NCBI RefSeq assembly: GCF_005543295.1
Contig: NZ_SRSG01000026.1
Coordinates: 1 to 64,000, forward strand
Direction: 5' to 3'
Length of the DNA stretch: 64,000 bases
DNA from: Halalkalirubrum salinum
Lineage (GTDB): Archaea > Halobacteriota > Halobacteria > Halobacteriales > Haloferacaceae
Position numbers and translations under genes: made by a program
The notes under the pieces: generated by a model
What the model was told of the DNA's origin: nothing
Database searches by the model: none
What the model saw: only the letters and a program-made list of their open reading frames with translations
Shown: positions 17,101-26,532 of the stretch, one piece after another
Layout: each line of letters opens with the position of its first letter
Position numbering within the stretch: the stretch's first letter is position 1

Positions 17101-18981
17101 GTGACTGATCTCGACACTCGGACTATCCGAACGGCGATCGAGACGGCCAACGATGTTGTCTTGATTATTGGTCCCGACTGTCGGATCCGCCACTGGAGCG
17201 GTTCGTTTGAGTCACTGACTGGCTATTCGACCGAGTCGCTTTCAGGAATGAGCTTGCTTGAGCTTGTTCCAGCGTCCGAGCGTGAAGAATTCCGATCACG
17301 GTTTCACGCAGCCGTGGATGGTTCGACGATCGACATCGAGACTCGATTCGAGACCGCGACTGGCGCGTCTGTACCGATCAGATACACCGCTACCCAACTC
17401 GATCAGCCGATCGACGATACCCTGTTCTGTGGGATTATTCGCGACGTATCGGCTGATCGCGAACGCAAGCAAACGCTGCGCAAGCAAACCGAGCGGTTCG
17501 AACTGCTGACAAAAAATCTCGACGAGGTGGTCTGGATCCGTGCGGGCGATGACAACCACTTTGCTTTCGTGAGCGAGGCGTACGAAACCGTCTGGGATCG
17601 GCCGAAAGCAGAGCTGTACGACGAGCCCGATCGGTTCTTTGACTCGATCCACCACAAGGACCACGATCGGGTCCGGGCCGCGTTCGACGGGGTCACAGAC
17701 GACGGGGTCGACATTGAGTATCGGATCGTTCGGCCCAACGGTGAGGTCCGCTGGATTCACGACACCGCCAAAGGCGTCTACAACGAGGTCGATGGATCGG
17801 ACCAGCTTGTTGGTATTGCTCGCGATATCACGCACCGAAAGCGACGTGAGGACCAGCTGAACGCGCTCCATGAGGTCACCCAGTCGCTCATCGAGGCCGA
17901 AACCCGCTCGGCGGTCGCCGAGATTGCGGTCACCGCTGCTGACCGCGTCCTCGGATTCGACAAGGTCGGCCTCCACCTCTACGACGAGCAGACAGATACG
18001 CTCGAACCGATCGCGTACACGCCTGCGCTCCGGCGGACCATCGGATCGCCGCCACCGGCGTTCGATCGCGGCGAGGGACTCGTCTGGGAGGCCTACGAGA
18101 CCGGGATTACGGTGTACTACGACGATATTACGACCGAATCTGAGCGGTATCGCGAGGAGACCCCGTTCCGCAAGGAACTGCACGTGCCGCTCGGGACCTA
18201 TGGCGTGATGGTCTTTGCGACGACGAGCGAGGACGCATTCAGCCACGGGGATCGATCGCTCGCAGAGTTGCTTGGGGCAAACATTCGTTCGACGCTGCGG
18301 AGCATCGAGCGCGAGGAGCTCATTGCGACCCAGCGCGATCGACTCGACGAACTGTTGGGCGTCATCTCCCACGACATCCGGAACCCACTGAACGTCGCTC
18401 GCGGGCGTGCGGAACTGACGGCCGAAACCGGCGATATCTCGCACATCGATCCGGTCATTACGGCGCTCGAACGTGTTGAGGAGCTGACTGATAGCCTCCT
18501 GTCGGTGGCTGGAAAATCAGGTGCCGCCAGCGAGCAGACGCCGATCAATCTGGGTTCCTGTGCGGAAGCGGCATGGGAGATGATCGACGCACCGGCGGCG
18601 GCGATCGCGATCGATGATGGCCTCCCGACAGTCACCGGCAACGAAAGCCAACTTCAGCAGCTGTTCGAAAACCTGTTCAGCAACGCGGTTCGGCACGCGG
18701 GTCCGGACGTTTCGATTATCGTCGCTCCGACCAATGATGGGTTCTTTATTGCAGACGACGGCCCTGGAATCGATCTCGATGAGCGCGACCAGATTTTCGA
18801 GATGGACTACTCGACCGACACGGAAGGGACTGGATTCGGGTTGTTGATCGTCCAGCAGGTGATCGACAGCCACGGCTGGTCGATCGCGGTCGAGGCGGCT
18901 GACGCCGGCGGCGCGCGCTTTACTGTGACAATCGACACAACTGATCTACTCGACGACTCGATCGCTCCAATCGACGGCTGA
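17101..18981 (+). CDS. PAS-PAS-GAF sensor histidine kinase
   Basis: A 626-residue soluble sensor kinase. It has PAS 1 (about 1-125, VVLIIGPDCRIRHWSGSFE), PAS 2 with a PAC tail (about 130-260, RIVRPNGEVRWIHDT), and GAF (about 265-410). A HisKA helix carries phospho-acceptor His at about residue 424 (LLGVISHDIRNPLN). HATPase_c has the N box NLFSNAVRHAGPD, G1 box ADDGPGIDL and G2 box TGFGLLIVQQ. There are no membrane segments, so the signal is cytoplasmic (light, redox or ligand). No response regulator is adjacent. GTG 17101 is preferred over the TTG one codon earlier. It is separated from the neighbouring operons. Confidence 0.9.
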   Translation: MTDLDTRTIRTAIETANDVVLIIGPDCRIRHWSGSFESLTGYSTESLSGMSLLELVPASEREEFRSRFHAAVDGSTIDIETRFETATGASVPIRYTATQLDQPIDDTLFCGIIRDVSADRERKQTLRKQTERFELLTKNLDEVVWIRAGDDNHFAFVSEAYETVWDRPKAELYDEPDRFFDSIHHKDHDRVRAAFDGVTDDGVDIEYRIVRPNGEVRWIHDTAKGVYNEVDGSDQLVGIARDITHRKRREDQLNALHEVTQSLIEAETRSAVAEIAVTAADRVLGFDKVGLHLYDEQTDTLEPIAYTPALRRTIGSPPPAFDRGEGLVWEAYETGITVYYDDITTESERYREETPFRKELHVPLGTYGVMVFATTSEDAFSHGDRSLAELLGANIRSTLRSIEREELIATQRDRLDELLGVISHDIRNPLNVARGRAELTAETGDISHIDPVITALERVEELTDSLLSVAGKSGAASEQTPINLGSCAEAAWEMIDAPAAAIAIDDGLPTVTGNESQLQQLFENLFSNAVRHAGPDVSIIVAPTNDGFFIADDGPGIDLDERDQIFEMDYSTDTEGTGFGLLIVQQVIDSHGWSIAVEAADAGGARFTVTIDTTDLLDDSIAPIDG

Positions 18982-19314
18982 CCGTCCGCGATCGCTGCTG
19001 TCTGTTTTCGTGGACTGTCACCAGTACTCACGACATGTTTTTATGAATTAAGCCCAGTACAGTAACCAATGAGCGGATTCCGTCCCAGCGCGCCCGCTGT
19101 TCCCGCTGAGCGACGGGTCCGATCGCCTCGACGCCGACCGCGACCGGTCGGTGACCGACGACGACCGGCCCTCTGGGCCTAATACACATTCTCTCTCGTC
19201 GTCGGCTTTTGCCTCGAATTCCTCCAGTCCTTGGTTCCGTAGCGTCCAGTCCCCCATTTTATTACAAAATTAAAAACGTTGAATTTAAGGGGTAGAGCGT
19301 CCGAGAACGGTGTA
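18982..19314. other. intergenic region before argG
   Basis: About 330 bp without a certain gene. It holds a TATA-like GTTTTTATGAATTAA near 19,036, followed by a short Arg-rich open frame at 19,069 that looks non-coding. It also holds a possible leftward 69-codon gene at 19048-19257 (listed separately) and an AT-rich divergent promoter at 19,258-19,300. TTGAATTTAAGG near 19,284 lies about 28 bp before the argG ATG and is the likely TATA element. Confidence 0.4.
19048..19257 (-). CDS. possible small protein divergent from argG
   Basis: A 69-codon frame starting MGDWTLRNQGLEEFEAKAD. The first 25 residues look like a real amphipathic acidic helix, and the ATG lies at the edge of the AT-rich argG promoter, consistent with a divergent leaderless start. 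The remainder is Ser/Arg-rich and looks much less like coding sequence, so the gene may be shorter, decayed or spurious. Function unknown. Confidence 0.3.
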   Translation of the reverse strand: MGDWTLRNQGLEEFEAKADDERECVLGPEGRSSSVTDRSRSASRRSDPSLSGNSGRAGTESAHWLLYWA

Positions 19315-20589
19315 ATGACACAGCGCGTGGCACTCGCGTTCAGCGGTGGACTAGACACGACCGTTTGCGTTCCGCTTCTGGAAGAAGAGTACGGATACGA
19401 CGAAGTGATTGGCGTCACCGTCGACGTCGGCCAACCGAAAGCCGAGTTCGAGGAGGCCGAAGAGACTGCGGCGGCGCTCGATCTCGAACACTACGTCGTT
19501 GACGCAACCGAAGAGTTCGCACAGCTCTGTCTGGACTCCGTTCGGGCGAACGCAGACTACCAGGGATACCCACTCGGGACCTCGCTCGCCCGGCCGGTGA
19601 TCGCACAGGCGATTCTCGAAGTCGCACTCGAACACGACTGTACGGGGATCGCCCACGGCTGCACGGGCAAGGGCAACGACCAACTCCGTTTCGAGGCCGT
19701 CTGGCGCTCGAGCGACCTGGAGGTCATCGCCCCCGTCCGCGAGCTTGGGCTCACCCGCGAGTGGGAGATGGAGTACGCCGAGAAAAAGAGCCTCCCTGTC
19801 CAGGGCGGCAACGAAGGCGTCTGGTCGATCGACACCAACATCTGGAGCCGTTCGATCGAAGGCGGCCACTTAGAAGACCCGAGCTACGTTCCGCCCGAGG
19901 ATATCTACGAGTGGACGACTACCCCGACCGGCGAGAGCGAGACGATCGAACTCGAGTTCGAGAACGGCTATCCGGTCGCCCTGAACGGCGAGGCCTACGG
20001 ACCGGTCGAGCTGATCGAGACGCTCAACGAACTGGCCGGCTCCTACGGCGTCGGCCGCACAGACATGATGGAAGATCGGATGCTCGGGCTGAAGGTGCGT
20101 GAGAACTACGAGCATCCGGCTGCCACGACGCTGCTCAACGCCCACGAGGGGCTCGAACAGCTGGTGTTGACCAAAGAAGAGCGCGACTTCAAAACGCTCG
20201 TCGACAACGAGTGGTCCCAGAAGGGCTACGAGGGTCTCGTCGACGCGCCGTTGGTTTCGGCGCTCGAGGGCTTCATCGAGGAGACCCAGACGAAAGTTAC
20301 GGGCACGGTGACGATCAAACTACAGGGCGGACAGGCCCGCGTCGTCGGTCGTGACAGTGAGTACGCGGTGTACTCCGAATCCGCCGCCTCGTTCAACACC
20401 GAGACGGTCGACGGGATCAAACAGGAAGACGCCACGGGCGTCGCAAAGTACCACGGCTTCCAGAGCCGGCTGGCCAACAAGGTGACCGCCGCGGTCACCG
20501 AAGCCGCGAATAAGTCTAAAGAGTCCGAAGAGTCCGAAGAGTCCGAGGAAGAAGACACCCTGAAAGCCGACGGCGGCACCTTCGAGTAA
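19315..20589 (+). CDS. argG: argininosuccinate synthase
   Basis: A 424-residue enzyme that joins citrulline and aspartate with ATP to give argininosuccinate, the second-last step of arginine synthesis. The N-terminal PP-loop is VALAFSGGLDTTV. Later signatures include HGCTGKGNDQLRFE and SLPVQGGNEGVWSIDTN. ATG 19315 starts directly at the fold and has a TATA-like box about 28 bp upstream. The C-terminus carries a low-complexity tail with three Glu-Ser-Glu repeats, encoded by near-identical 9-bp units around 20,517-20,550. argH follows after 2 bp. The product is cytoplasmic. Confidence 0.97.
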   Translation: MTQRVALAFSGGLDTTVCVPLLEEEYGYDEVIGVTVDVGQPKAEFEEAEETAAALDLEHYVVDATEEFAQLCLDSVRANADYQGYPLGTSLARPVIAQAILEVALEHDCTGIAHGCTGKGNDQLRFEAVWRSSDLEVIAPVRELGLTREWEMEYAEKKSLPVQGGNEGVWSIDTNIWSRSIEGGHLEDPSYVPPEDIYEWTTTPTGESETIELEFENGYPVALNGEAYGPVELIETLNELAGSYGVGRTDMMEDRMLGLKVRENYEHPAATTLLNAHEGLEQLVLTKEERDFKTLVDNEWSQKGYEGLVDAPLVSALEGFIEETQTKVTGTVTIKLQGGQARVVGRDSEYAVYSESAASFNTETVDGIKQEDATGVAKYHGFQSRLANKVTAAVTEAANKSKESEESEESEEEDTLKADGGTFE

Positions 20590-20591
20590 CA

Positions 20592-22061
20592 ATGACTGAC
20601 GAGGGCGCTGAAACGGTCGTTCGCCGCGATCGCTTCAGCGGCGGTCCCGCCCGCGGGTTCATGTCGAGCCTCGCGGCCGACGAGCGGATTTTCGCGGCGG
20701 ATCTCGCGGTCGATCGCGCCCACGTGCTCATGCTCGCCGAACAGGAGATCATCGACGATGACGAAGCCGCCGAAATCCTCGGGGCGCTCGATGCCGTCGA
20801 GACGGCGGGTCACGGTGCGCTGCCGGACGGCGAGGACGTCCACGAGGCGATCGAATCCGCTGTCATCGATCGGATCGGCCCCGTCGGCGGAAAGATGCAC
20901 ACCGCCCGCAGCAGAAACGACGAAGTTGCAGCCTGTCTTCGCTACCAGTTGCGCGAAGACCTGCTGTCGGCGATCGAGGCGACGATCGCGCTGCGGGAGT
21001 CCCTGCTCGAGACTGCGGCCGAGCATCTCGATACGACGATGCCCGGCTACACGCACCTCCAGCCCGCCCAGCCCATTACTGTCGCCCACTTTTTGTGTTC
21101 CTACGAGGCGACGATCGCCCGCGATACTGCGCGCCTGCGTGACGCGTACGATCGGACGAACCAATCACCGCTCGGGGCGGCCGCGTTCGCGGGGACGCCC
21201 TTCGACATCGATCGCGAGCGGACCGCCGAGCTGCTTGGGTTCGACGGCGTCATGCGGAACTCGATGGACGCCGCTGCCGCGCGAGACTTTCTCGCGGAGG
21301 TGACCGCGGCGCTCGCAGCGCACGCGACGACGCTCTCGGGACTTGCTGAGGACCTCATCGTCTACTCGAACAAGGGGTTTCTCGAGCTGTCGGACGCGTA
21401 CTCCTCGACCTCTTCCATCATGCCACAAAAGAAGAATCCTGACACGATGGAGCTGACACGGGGGGTCGCCGGCGACGCGATCGGCTCTGTCACCGGCGTG
21501 CTCTCGACGCTGAAAGGGCTCCCGCGGGCGTACAACCGTGACCTGCAACGCGCGCATGGTCACGCGTTCGAGGCGATCGACGTCGTCACCGAGGCAAGCG
21601 CCGTCGCGGCTGGCGCGGTCTCGACAGCCAACTGGGACTCCGAGGCGCTTGCGGCCGCCGCGGGTGAGGGATTCTCGACGGCGACCGGGATCGCCGACCT
21701 GCTCGCAATGGCTGGGATCCCGTTCCGGACGGCCCACGAGCTCGTCGCCCACGCCGCCGAGGCTGCCGAAACACAGCCAGAGGGGGTCACAGCCGCAAAT
21801 CTTGACGCGGCCGCTGAAGCCGTCCTCGGTGAGTCCCTCTTCGAACACGTGACCGAAGCGGCGATCGAGGAGGCGCTGGATCCAGCGGCGAGCGTCGCAA
21901 GCCGTGACTCCGTCGGCGGGCCGGCTCCTACCGCGGTCGACGCGACGATCGAAGCGGCGACTGCCGACGTGGATGCCCACACGGCCGCGGTAGCCGACCG
22001 CCGATCGGCCCTCGAGACGGCCGCCGATATGCTCGACACGGAGGTACTCGATCGTGTCTGA
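20592..22061 (+). CDS. argH: argininosuccinate lyase
   Basis: A 489-residue fumarase-superfamily enzyme that splits argininosuccinate into arginine and fumarate. The family signature is STSSIMPQKKNPDTMEL. Other conserved segments are KMHTARSRNDEVA and MPGYTHLQPAQPITV, which carries the catalytic Thr-His region. Length is normal. It starts 2 bp after the argG stop, so argG and argH form an operon. A short hairpin lies 18 bp downstream, before the separate promoter of argW. Confidence 0.97.
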   Translation: MTDEGAETVVRRDRFSGGPARGFMSSLAADERIFAADLAVDRAHVLMLAEQEIIDDDEAAEILGALDAVETAGHGALPDGEDVHEAIESAVIDRIGPVGGKMHTARSRNDEVAACLRYQLREDLLSAIEATIALRESLLETAAEHLDTTMPGYTHLQPAQPITVAHFLCSYEATIARDTARLRDAYDRTNQSPLGAAAFAGTPFDIDRERTAELLGFDGVMRNSMDAAAARDFLAEVTAALAAHATTLSGLAEDLIVYSNKGFLELSDAYSSTSSIMPQKKNPDTMELTRGVAGDAIGSVTGVLSTLKGLPRAYNRDLQRAHGHAFEAIDVVTEASAVAAGAVSTANWDSEALAAAAGEGFSTATGIADLLAMAGIPFRTAHELVAHAAEAAETQPEGVTAANLDAAAEAVLGESLFEHVTEAAIEEALDPAASVASRDSVGGPAPTAVDATIEAATADVDAHTAAVADRRSALETAADMLDTEVLDRV

Positions 22062-22079
22062 GCCGGCGATCCGACGACC

Positions 22080-22093
22080 GTCCCTAACGGGAC
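22080..22093 (+). terminator. terminator-like hairpin after argH
   Basis: GTCCC-TAAC-GGGAC forms a 5-bp stem with a 4-base loop, followed by GAATTT. It lies 18 bp after the argH stop and could reduce read-through into the argW operon. Archaeal termination depends mainly on T-runs, which are weak here, so the role is tentative. Confidence 0.3.
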
Positions 22094-22107
22094 GAATTTG
22101 ATATCAT

Positions 22108-22127
22108 GAAATCTGACATATGATTTC
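22108..22127. promoter_or_regulatory. inverted repeat upstream of argW operon
   Basis: GAAATC (22108-22113) and GATTTC (22122-22127) are reverse complements with an 8-bp spacer, inside a longer AT-rich imperfect dyad. It lies about 110 bp upstream of argW. It may be an operator for an arginine-responsive regulator, but no such regulator gene is in the window. Confidence 0.3.
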
Positions 22128-22202
22128 TCATGCGGCGTTAACCGCCTGAATTCACCGGTAGCTTCGGCTGCGTAGAATGTTTATTGTCTGATAAGTTCGA
22201 AG

Positions 22203-22240
22203 CCTTTATGTACTCGTACGCGATAGTGGCAGGTACACTA
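22203..22240 (+). promoter_or_regulatory. promoter of the argWXCBDEF operon
   Basis: The TATA-like sequence CCTTTATGTA at 22,203-22,212 lies about 30 bp before the argW ATG at 22240, the normal haloarchaeal spacing for a leaderless or nearly leaderless mRNA. Purine-rich TTCGAAG just upstream could be the BRE. Confidence 0.55.
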
Positions 22241-22410
22241 TGAGCGAAGCAGAATGCGTCGAATGCGGGGCCGAACTATCCCTGCACGACGATCTGGAGG
22301 CTGGAGAGATCATTGATTGTGGCACCTGCGGTGCAGAACTCGAGGTTATCGATACGGCACCACCAGTCCTCGATCGAGCCCCCGAGCTCGAAGAGGACTG
22401 GGGTGAGTAA
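22240..22410 (+). CDS. argW: amino-group carrier protein ArgW (LysW-type)
   Basis: A 56-residue acidic carrier protein. It has two zinc knuckles (ECVECGAELSL and DCGTCGAELEV) and the diagnostic C-terminus EDWGE. In this pathway the gamma-carboxyl of the terminal Glu is joined to the alpha-amino group of glutamate by ArgX, and the intermediates stay attached while ArgB, ArgC and ArgD work; ArgE releases ornithine. This gene is short and easily missed. It starts the operon directly behind a TATA box and is followed 2 bp later by argX. The location beside argX-argF defines it as the arginine version rather than a lysine one. Confidence 0.97.
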   Translation: MSEAECVECGAELSLHDDLEAGEIIDCGTCGAELEVIDTAPPVLDRAPELEEDWGE

Positions 22411-22412
22411 CA

Positions 22413-23300
22413 GTGCACGTCGGGATACTCTACTCACGGATTCGCCGGGATGAGAAGCTGCTGTTGAACGAGCTGCGCGATCGCGGCCACGAGGTCGAAA
22501 AGATCGACGTCCGCAAACAGCAGTTCGGCCTCGACAGGATGACCACTGACGTCTCCGAGTTGGATCTGGTGATCGATCGGTGTCTGGCGACGAGCCGATC
22601 GCTGTACGCCACAGAGTTCCTCGACAGCTACGGCGTCACCGTGATCAACAACCCACGGACCGCCGACATCTGTGCGGACAAGGCCAAAAACAGCCTCGCG
22701 CTTGCTGAGGCGGGCGTGCCCACGCCCAACACGAAGGTCGCGTTCACGACCGACGCGGCGCTTGAGGCGATCGAGGAGTTCGGCTACCCCTGTGTTCTCA
22801 AGCCGGTTGTCGGCTCGTGGGGGCGGCTGATGGCCAAGATCGACTCCAGAAACGCCGCCGAAGCGATCCTCGAACACAAAGCGACCCTCGGCCACTACGA
22901 GCACAAGGTGTTCTACGTCCAGGAGTTCGTCGACAAGCCGGGCCGTGACATCCGCGTGCTCGCAACTGACGGCGAGCCGGTGGCCGCGATGACGCGATCA
23001 TCGGAGCACTGGCTCACGAACGCCGCCAAGGGCGGCAAGACCGCGGCGTTCGAACTCGACGAGACGGCGCTCGATCTCGTCGAAACAGCCAGCGACGCGG
23101 TCGGCGATGGGCTGCTCGGCATCGATCTGATGGAAGTTGGCGGCGCGGGCAGCGGCGAATACACCGTCCACGAGGTCAACCACACGGTCGAATTCAAAGC
23201 GCTGAACGACTCGACCGACGTCGACGTGCCTGCGCGGGTCGTCGACTGGCTGGAGACGAAGGCGGCCGAATCAGACGCGGCGGAGGCACCGATTGCATGA
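22413..23300 (+). CDS. argX: glutamate--ArgW ligase (ATP-grasp, RimK/LysX family)
   Basis: A 295-residue ATP-grasp ligase that attaches glutamate to the C-terminal Glu of ArgW, the first committed step. Features are the LysX-like N-terminus VGILYSRIRRDEKLLL, the ATP-binding stretch PCVLKPVVGSWGRLMAKI, and metal-binding VHEVNHTVEFK near the end. The GTG start at 22413 lies 2 bp after the argW stop. The gene overlaps argC by 4 bp (ATGA), indicating translational coupling. Confidence 0.95.
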   Translation: MHVGILYSRIRRDEKLLLNELRDRGHEVEKIDVRKQQFGLDRMTTDVSELDLVIDRCLATSRSLYATEFLDSYGVTVINNPRTADICADKAKNSLALAEAGVPTPNTKVAFTTDAALEAIEEFGYPCVLKPVVGSWGRLMAKIDSRNAAEAILEHKATLGHYEHKVFYVQEFVDKPGRDIRVLATDGEPVAAMTRSSEHWLTNAAKGGKTAAFELDETALDLVETASDAVGDGLLGIDLMEVGGAGSGEYTVHEVNHTVEFKALNDSTDVDVPARVVDWLETKAAESDAAEAPIA

Positions 23301-24361
23301 GCGAGGACACCCCGATCGACTCGGAGACGCTGTCGGCGGCTGTTATCGGCGGCTCTGGGTTCACTGGCGGTGAACTCCTCCGGCTACTCGCTGGGCATCC
23401 GAATTTCGAGATCGCCCAGGCGACGAGCCGATCGTACGACAACAAGACCGTCGGCTCGGTCCACCCGAATCTTCGGGGACTCGACCTTCGCTTCTCCTCG
23501 CCGGAAGACCTCGACTCCGTCGACGTGTTGTTCGCGGCGACGCCCCACGGCGTGTCGATGGGCCAAATTGACGAGTTCTTCGACCACGCCGACACCGTCG
23601 TCGACCTCTCGGCGGACTTTCGGCTCAACACCGAAGCACAGTATGAGGAGTACTACGACGGCCACAGCGCACCCGAATATCTCGATCGCAGCGTCTACGC
23701 GCTCCCCGAACTCACCCGTGAGGCGCTGCCGGGCGCAGACCTCATCGCCTCCGGCGGCTGTAACGCGACCGCGACGATCCTCGGATTGAAGCCGCTTTTC
23801 GACGCCGACATCCTGGGTGGCTCCGAAGACATCGTCGTCGACGTGAAGGTCGGCTCCTCGGAGGGTGGTGCCGGCGGCGGCCCTGCCTCTTCCCACCCCG
23901 AGCGATCGGGCATTGTCCGCCCGTACGCGCCGATCGGCCACCGCCACGAGGCCGAGATCGAACAGTTCCTCGGGCTCTCGGTTTCCTTTACTGTCCACGC
24001 GGTCGATATGATCCGCGGCGCCTCGGCGACCTGTCACGTCTTCCCCGACGGACCGGTTTCGAAAGGCGATCTCTGGACGGCCTACCGCGGCAGCTACGAG
24101 GACGAGCCGTTCATGCGGCTCGTCGCCGGCGGGGGTGGCGTCTACCGCTATCCGGAGCCGAAAGCCGTCGCCGGGACGAACTACGGCGAGGTTGGCTTCG
24201 AGCTTGACCCCTCGAACAAGCGGATTGTCGTCTTCTCGGCGATCGACAACATGATGAAAGGATCGGCGGGCCAGGCGATCCACGGCGCGAACGTCGCGCT
24301 CGGACTCGAAGAGACCGCTGGCCTCGACTTCATCGGACTTCACCCGGTTGGCGCACCCTGA
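23297..24361 (+). CDS. argC: ArgW-gamma-glutamyl-phosphate reductase (ArgC/LysY)
   Basis: A 354-residue NADPH-dependent reductase that converts the carrier-bound glutamyl phosphate to the semialdehyde. The Rossmann start is AAVIGGSGFTGGELLRLL. The catalytic Cys lies in ASGGCNATATI, and HPERSGIVRPYAP and HAVDMIRGASATCH belong to the substrate domain. It is similar in length to LysY/ArgC of the LysW pathway. It overlaps argX by 4 bp, and argB starts 30 bp downstream. Confidence 0.95.
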   Translation: MSEDTPIDSETLSAAVIGGSGFTGGELLRLLAGHPNFEIAQATSRSYDNKTVGSVHPNLRGLDLRFSSPEDLDSVDVLFAATPHGVSMGQIDEFFDHADTVVDLSADFRLNTEAQYEEYYDGHSAPEYLDRSVYALPELTREALPGADLIASGGCNATATILGLKPLFDADILGGSEDIVVDVKVGSSEGGAGGGPASSHPERSGIVRPYAPIGHRHEAEIEQFLGLSVSFTVHAVDMIRGASATCHVFPDGPVSKGDLWTAYRGSYEDEPFMRLVAGGGGVYRYPEPKAVAGTNYGEVGFELDPSNKRIVVFSAIDNMMKGSAGQAIHGANVALGLEETAGLDFIGLHPVGAP

Positions 24362-24391
24362 GACGAACCGACTACGTTCGACACTCGACAC

Positions 24392-25396
24392 ATGGAATCC
24401 ACGTACACGCGCGAGGACCTCCTCGCCGCACACGACGAGCTCATCGATGCGGTCGATGAGACGGGAGCACAGCCCGCCGCTTCGGCGAACCAGGTACGCA
24501 CCGACGGCGGCGAGCGGCGAGCTCCGCCACTCGTCGTCAAGATCGGCGGCGCACGCGCGGTCGATCCCGAAGGGGCGATCGCAGATGTCGCCCACCTCGT
24601 CGCGAACGGACGGGAGGTTGTCGTCGTCCACGGCGGCTCGACGGCCGTCGACGAGACGCTCGAACGGCTGGGGATCGACCCGACGTACGTCGAGACCCCC
24701 GGCGGTGTAACCGGCCGCTTTACCGACGCGGAGACGATGTCGGTGTTTTCGATGGTGATGGCCGGCAAGCTCAACACCGAGTTGACCGTCGCGTTCAGAA
24801 ACGCCGGCGTCGACGCGCTCGGGCTCTCCGGCGTCGACGGCGGGCTGTTGACCGGGCCACGAAAGTCCGCGGTTCGAGTGCTCGAAGACGGCAAAAAGAA
24901 GATCAAACGCGGCGATCACTCTGGAAAGATCACGGATGTCAACGTCGACCTCCTCACGGGAGTGCTCGCAGACGGCTACACCCCGATCGTCTCTGTGCCC
25001 ATACTGGGCGAAGAGTCAGACGGGAGCGTAACCGCGGTCAACGCTGACGCGGACCGCTCGGCTGCGGCGATCGCCGGTGCACTCGGCGGGGAACTAGTCC
25101 TTTTGACGGACGTCTCGGGGATCTACGCGGACCCTGACGATCCGGACACGCTCATCGACGCAGCGACGACGCCCGCCGAACTCGACGCGATCGAGTCGGC
25201 GGCCGAGGGGTTCATGACAAAGAAGGTCATGGCCGCCACAGAGGCGCTCTCGGGCGGGGCGACGACGGCGATCGTCTCAGACGCCAACGCCGACAAGCCG
25301 ATCGTCTCGGCGGTCAACGGGGCGGGAACGCACATCGACGCGAGCGCGCTGGCAACAGAATCAGCGGGAAGCGACCCCGCAGAGGTGGACCAATGA
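24392..25396 (+). CDS. argB: ArgW-glutamate kinase (ArgB/LysZ)
   Basis: A 334-residue amino-acid-kinase-family enzyme that phosphorylates the ArgW-bound glutamate. It has VVKIGGARAVD (phosphate-binding), VVVVHGGSTAVDETLERLG (substrate loop) and LLTDVSGIYADPDDP (ATP site). About 50 acidic residues precede the core, so the protein is longer than most LysZ/ArgB (about 260-290); the real start could be downstream, but no better start is evident. It overlaps argD by 4 bp. Confidence 0.93.
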   Translation: MESTYTREDLLAAHDELIDAVDETGAQPAASANQVRTDGGERRAPPLVVKIGGARAVDPEGAIADVAHLVANGREVVVVHGGSTAVDETLERLGIDPTYVETPGGVTGRFTDAETMSVFSMVMAGKLNTELTVAFRNAGVDALGLSGVDGGLLTGPRKSAVRVLEDGKKKIKRGDHSGKITDVNVDLLTGVLADGYTPIVSVPILGEESDGSVTAVNADADRSAAAIAGALGGELVLLTDVSGIYADPDDPDTLIDAATTPAELDAIESAAEGFMTKKVMAATEALSGGATTAIVSDANADKPIVSAVNGAGTHIDASALATESAGSDPAEVDQ

Positions 25397-26532
25397 GTGG
25401 CTTTGTGTTTTCTGAAAAACCGATCACGATCGAATCCGGCGAGGGACCATATCTCTACGACGACGCTGGCAACGAGTACCTCGACTTTGGGGCGAACTAC
25501 GCGGTCGCGCCGCTCGGCCACAGCCACCCGGCGGTGACCGAGGCGGTCCAACAGCAGGCTGAGACACTGACGTACGTGCAAGCGTCGTATCCGACCGAGG
25601 TTCGCACGGAGCTGTACGATCGGCTTGCGGACGCCTCTCCGGAGGGAGCGCTGCCAAACGTGTGGCTGTGTAACTCCGGGACCGAAGCCAACGAGGCGGC
25701 GATGAAGTTTGCCCGCGCGGCCACCGGGAACTCGAAGATTATCGCGACGAAACGCGCCTTCCACGGGCGGACGATGGGCGCGCTCGCGATGACCTGGAAA
25801 AAGAAGTACAAAGCGCCGTACGAGCCGTTAGCCGGCGATATCGAGTTTGTGACCTACGGCGACGACGAGGAACTGGCCGAGGTGGTCGACGAGGAGACCG
25901 CGGCGGTATTTTTAGAACCCGTACAGGGCGAGGGCGGTATCCATCCGGCGACGATCGAGTACCTCGAACGCGCTCGTGAAATAACCGACGAGACGGGGTC
26001 GGCGCTCGTGTTCGACGAGATTCAAACCGGCGTTGGCCGGACGGGAACGCTTTGGGCCTGCGAGCAGGCCGGGGTTGTCCCGGACATGCTCACGACCGCG
26101 AAGGGCATCGCCAACGGCATGCCGCTCGGCGCGACGCTGTGTGCGGACTGGATCGCCGAGAACCACGGCGACCACGGCTCGACCTTTTCGGGCAATCCGG
26201 TCGTCTGTGCGGCTGCGAACGCGACGATCGAGACGCTCCTCGCCGAGGATATCCCAACCCACGCCGGCGACGTCGGGGCGTATCTGATGGAGTCGATGGA
26301 GACTGCGGCCGCCGACCACGACCTGCCGGTTCGGGAGGTCCGCGGCAACGGGTTGATGATCGGGATTGAGGTGAAACGGGGGGCCAACCGGGTACTTCGC
26401 GACCTCGCGCTCAATCACGGCGTGTTGGCGCTGCCGGCGGGTCGGACGGTCGTCCGGCTCTTACCGCCGCTCATTATTGAGGAGTCTCACGCTGACGAGG
26501 TTGTCGACGCACTCACGGAGGCACTATCATGA
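25393..26532 (+). CDS. argD: ArgW-semialdehyde / acetylornithine aminotransferase
   Basis: A 379-residue class III PLP aminotransferase that aminates the carrier-bound semialdehyde to ArgW-ornithine, using glutamate. It has [19 protein letters not shown] near the PLP phosphate, [12 protein letters not shown] (the Asp contacting the pyridine N) and catalytic Lys in [14 protein letters not shown]. It overlaps argB and argE by 4 bp each. In related organisms the same enzyme can serve lysine synthesis, but the operon points to arginine. Confidence 0.95.
   Translation: MSGFVFSEKPITIESGEGPYLYDDAGNEYLDFGANYAVAPLGHSHPAVTEAVQQQAETLTYVQASYPTEVRTELYDRLADASPEGALPNVWLCNSGTEANEAAMKFARAATGNSKIIATKRAFHGRTMGALAMTWKKKYKAPYEPLAGDIEFVTYGDDEELAEVVDEETAAVFLEPVQGEGGIHPATIEYLERAREITDETGSALVFDEIQTGVGRTGTLWACEQAGVVPDMLTTAKGIANGMPLGATLCADWIAENHGDHGSTFSGNPVVCAAANATIETLLAEDIPTHAGDVGAYLMESMETAAADHDLPVREVRGNGLMIGIEVKRGANRVLRDLALNHGVLALPAGRTVVRLLPPLIIEESHADEVVDALTEALS

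Noticed and set aside
19069-19185. Short Arg/Pro-rich frame MSGFRPSAPAV... downstream of a TATA-like box
   Set aside because: Composition (runs of Arg) is unlike haloarchaeal proteins and is expected of shadow frames; the TATA-like box alone is not enough.
23384-24919. Leftward frame of about 511 codons over argC and argB
   Set aside because: Antisense to conserved arginine genes; high GC keeps shadow frames open.
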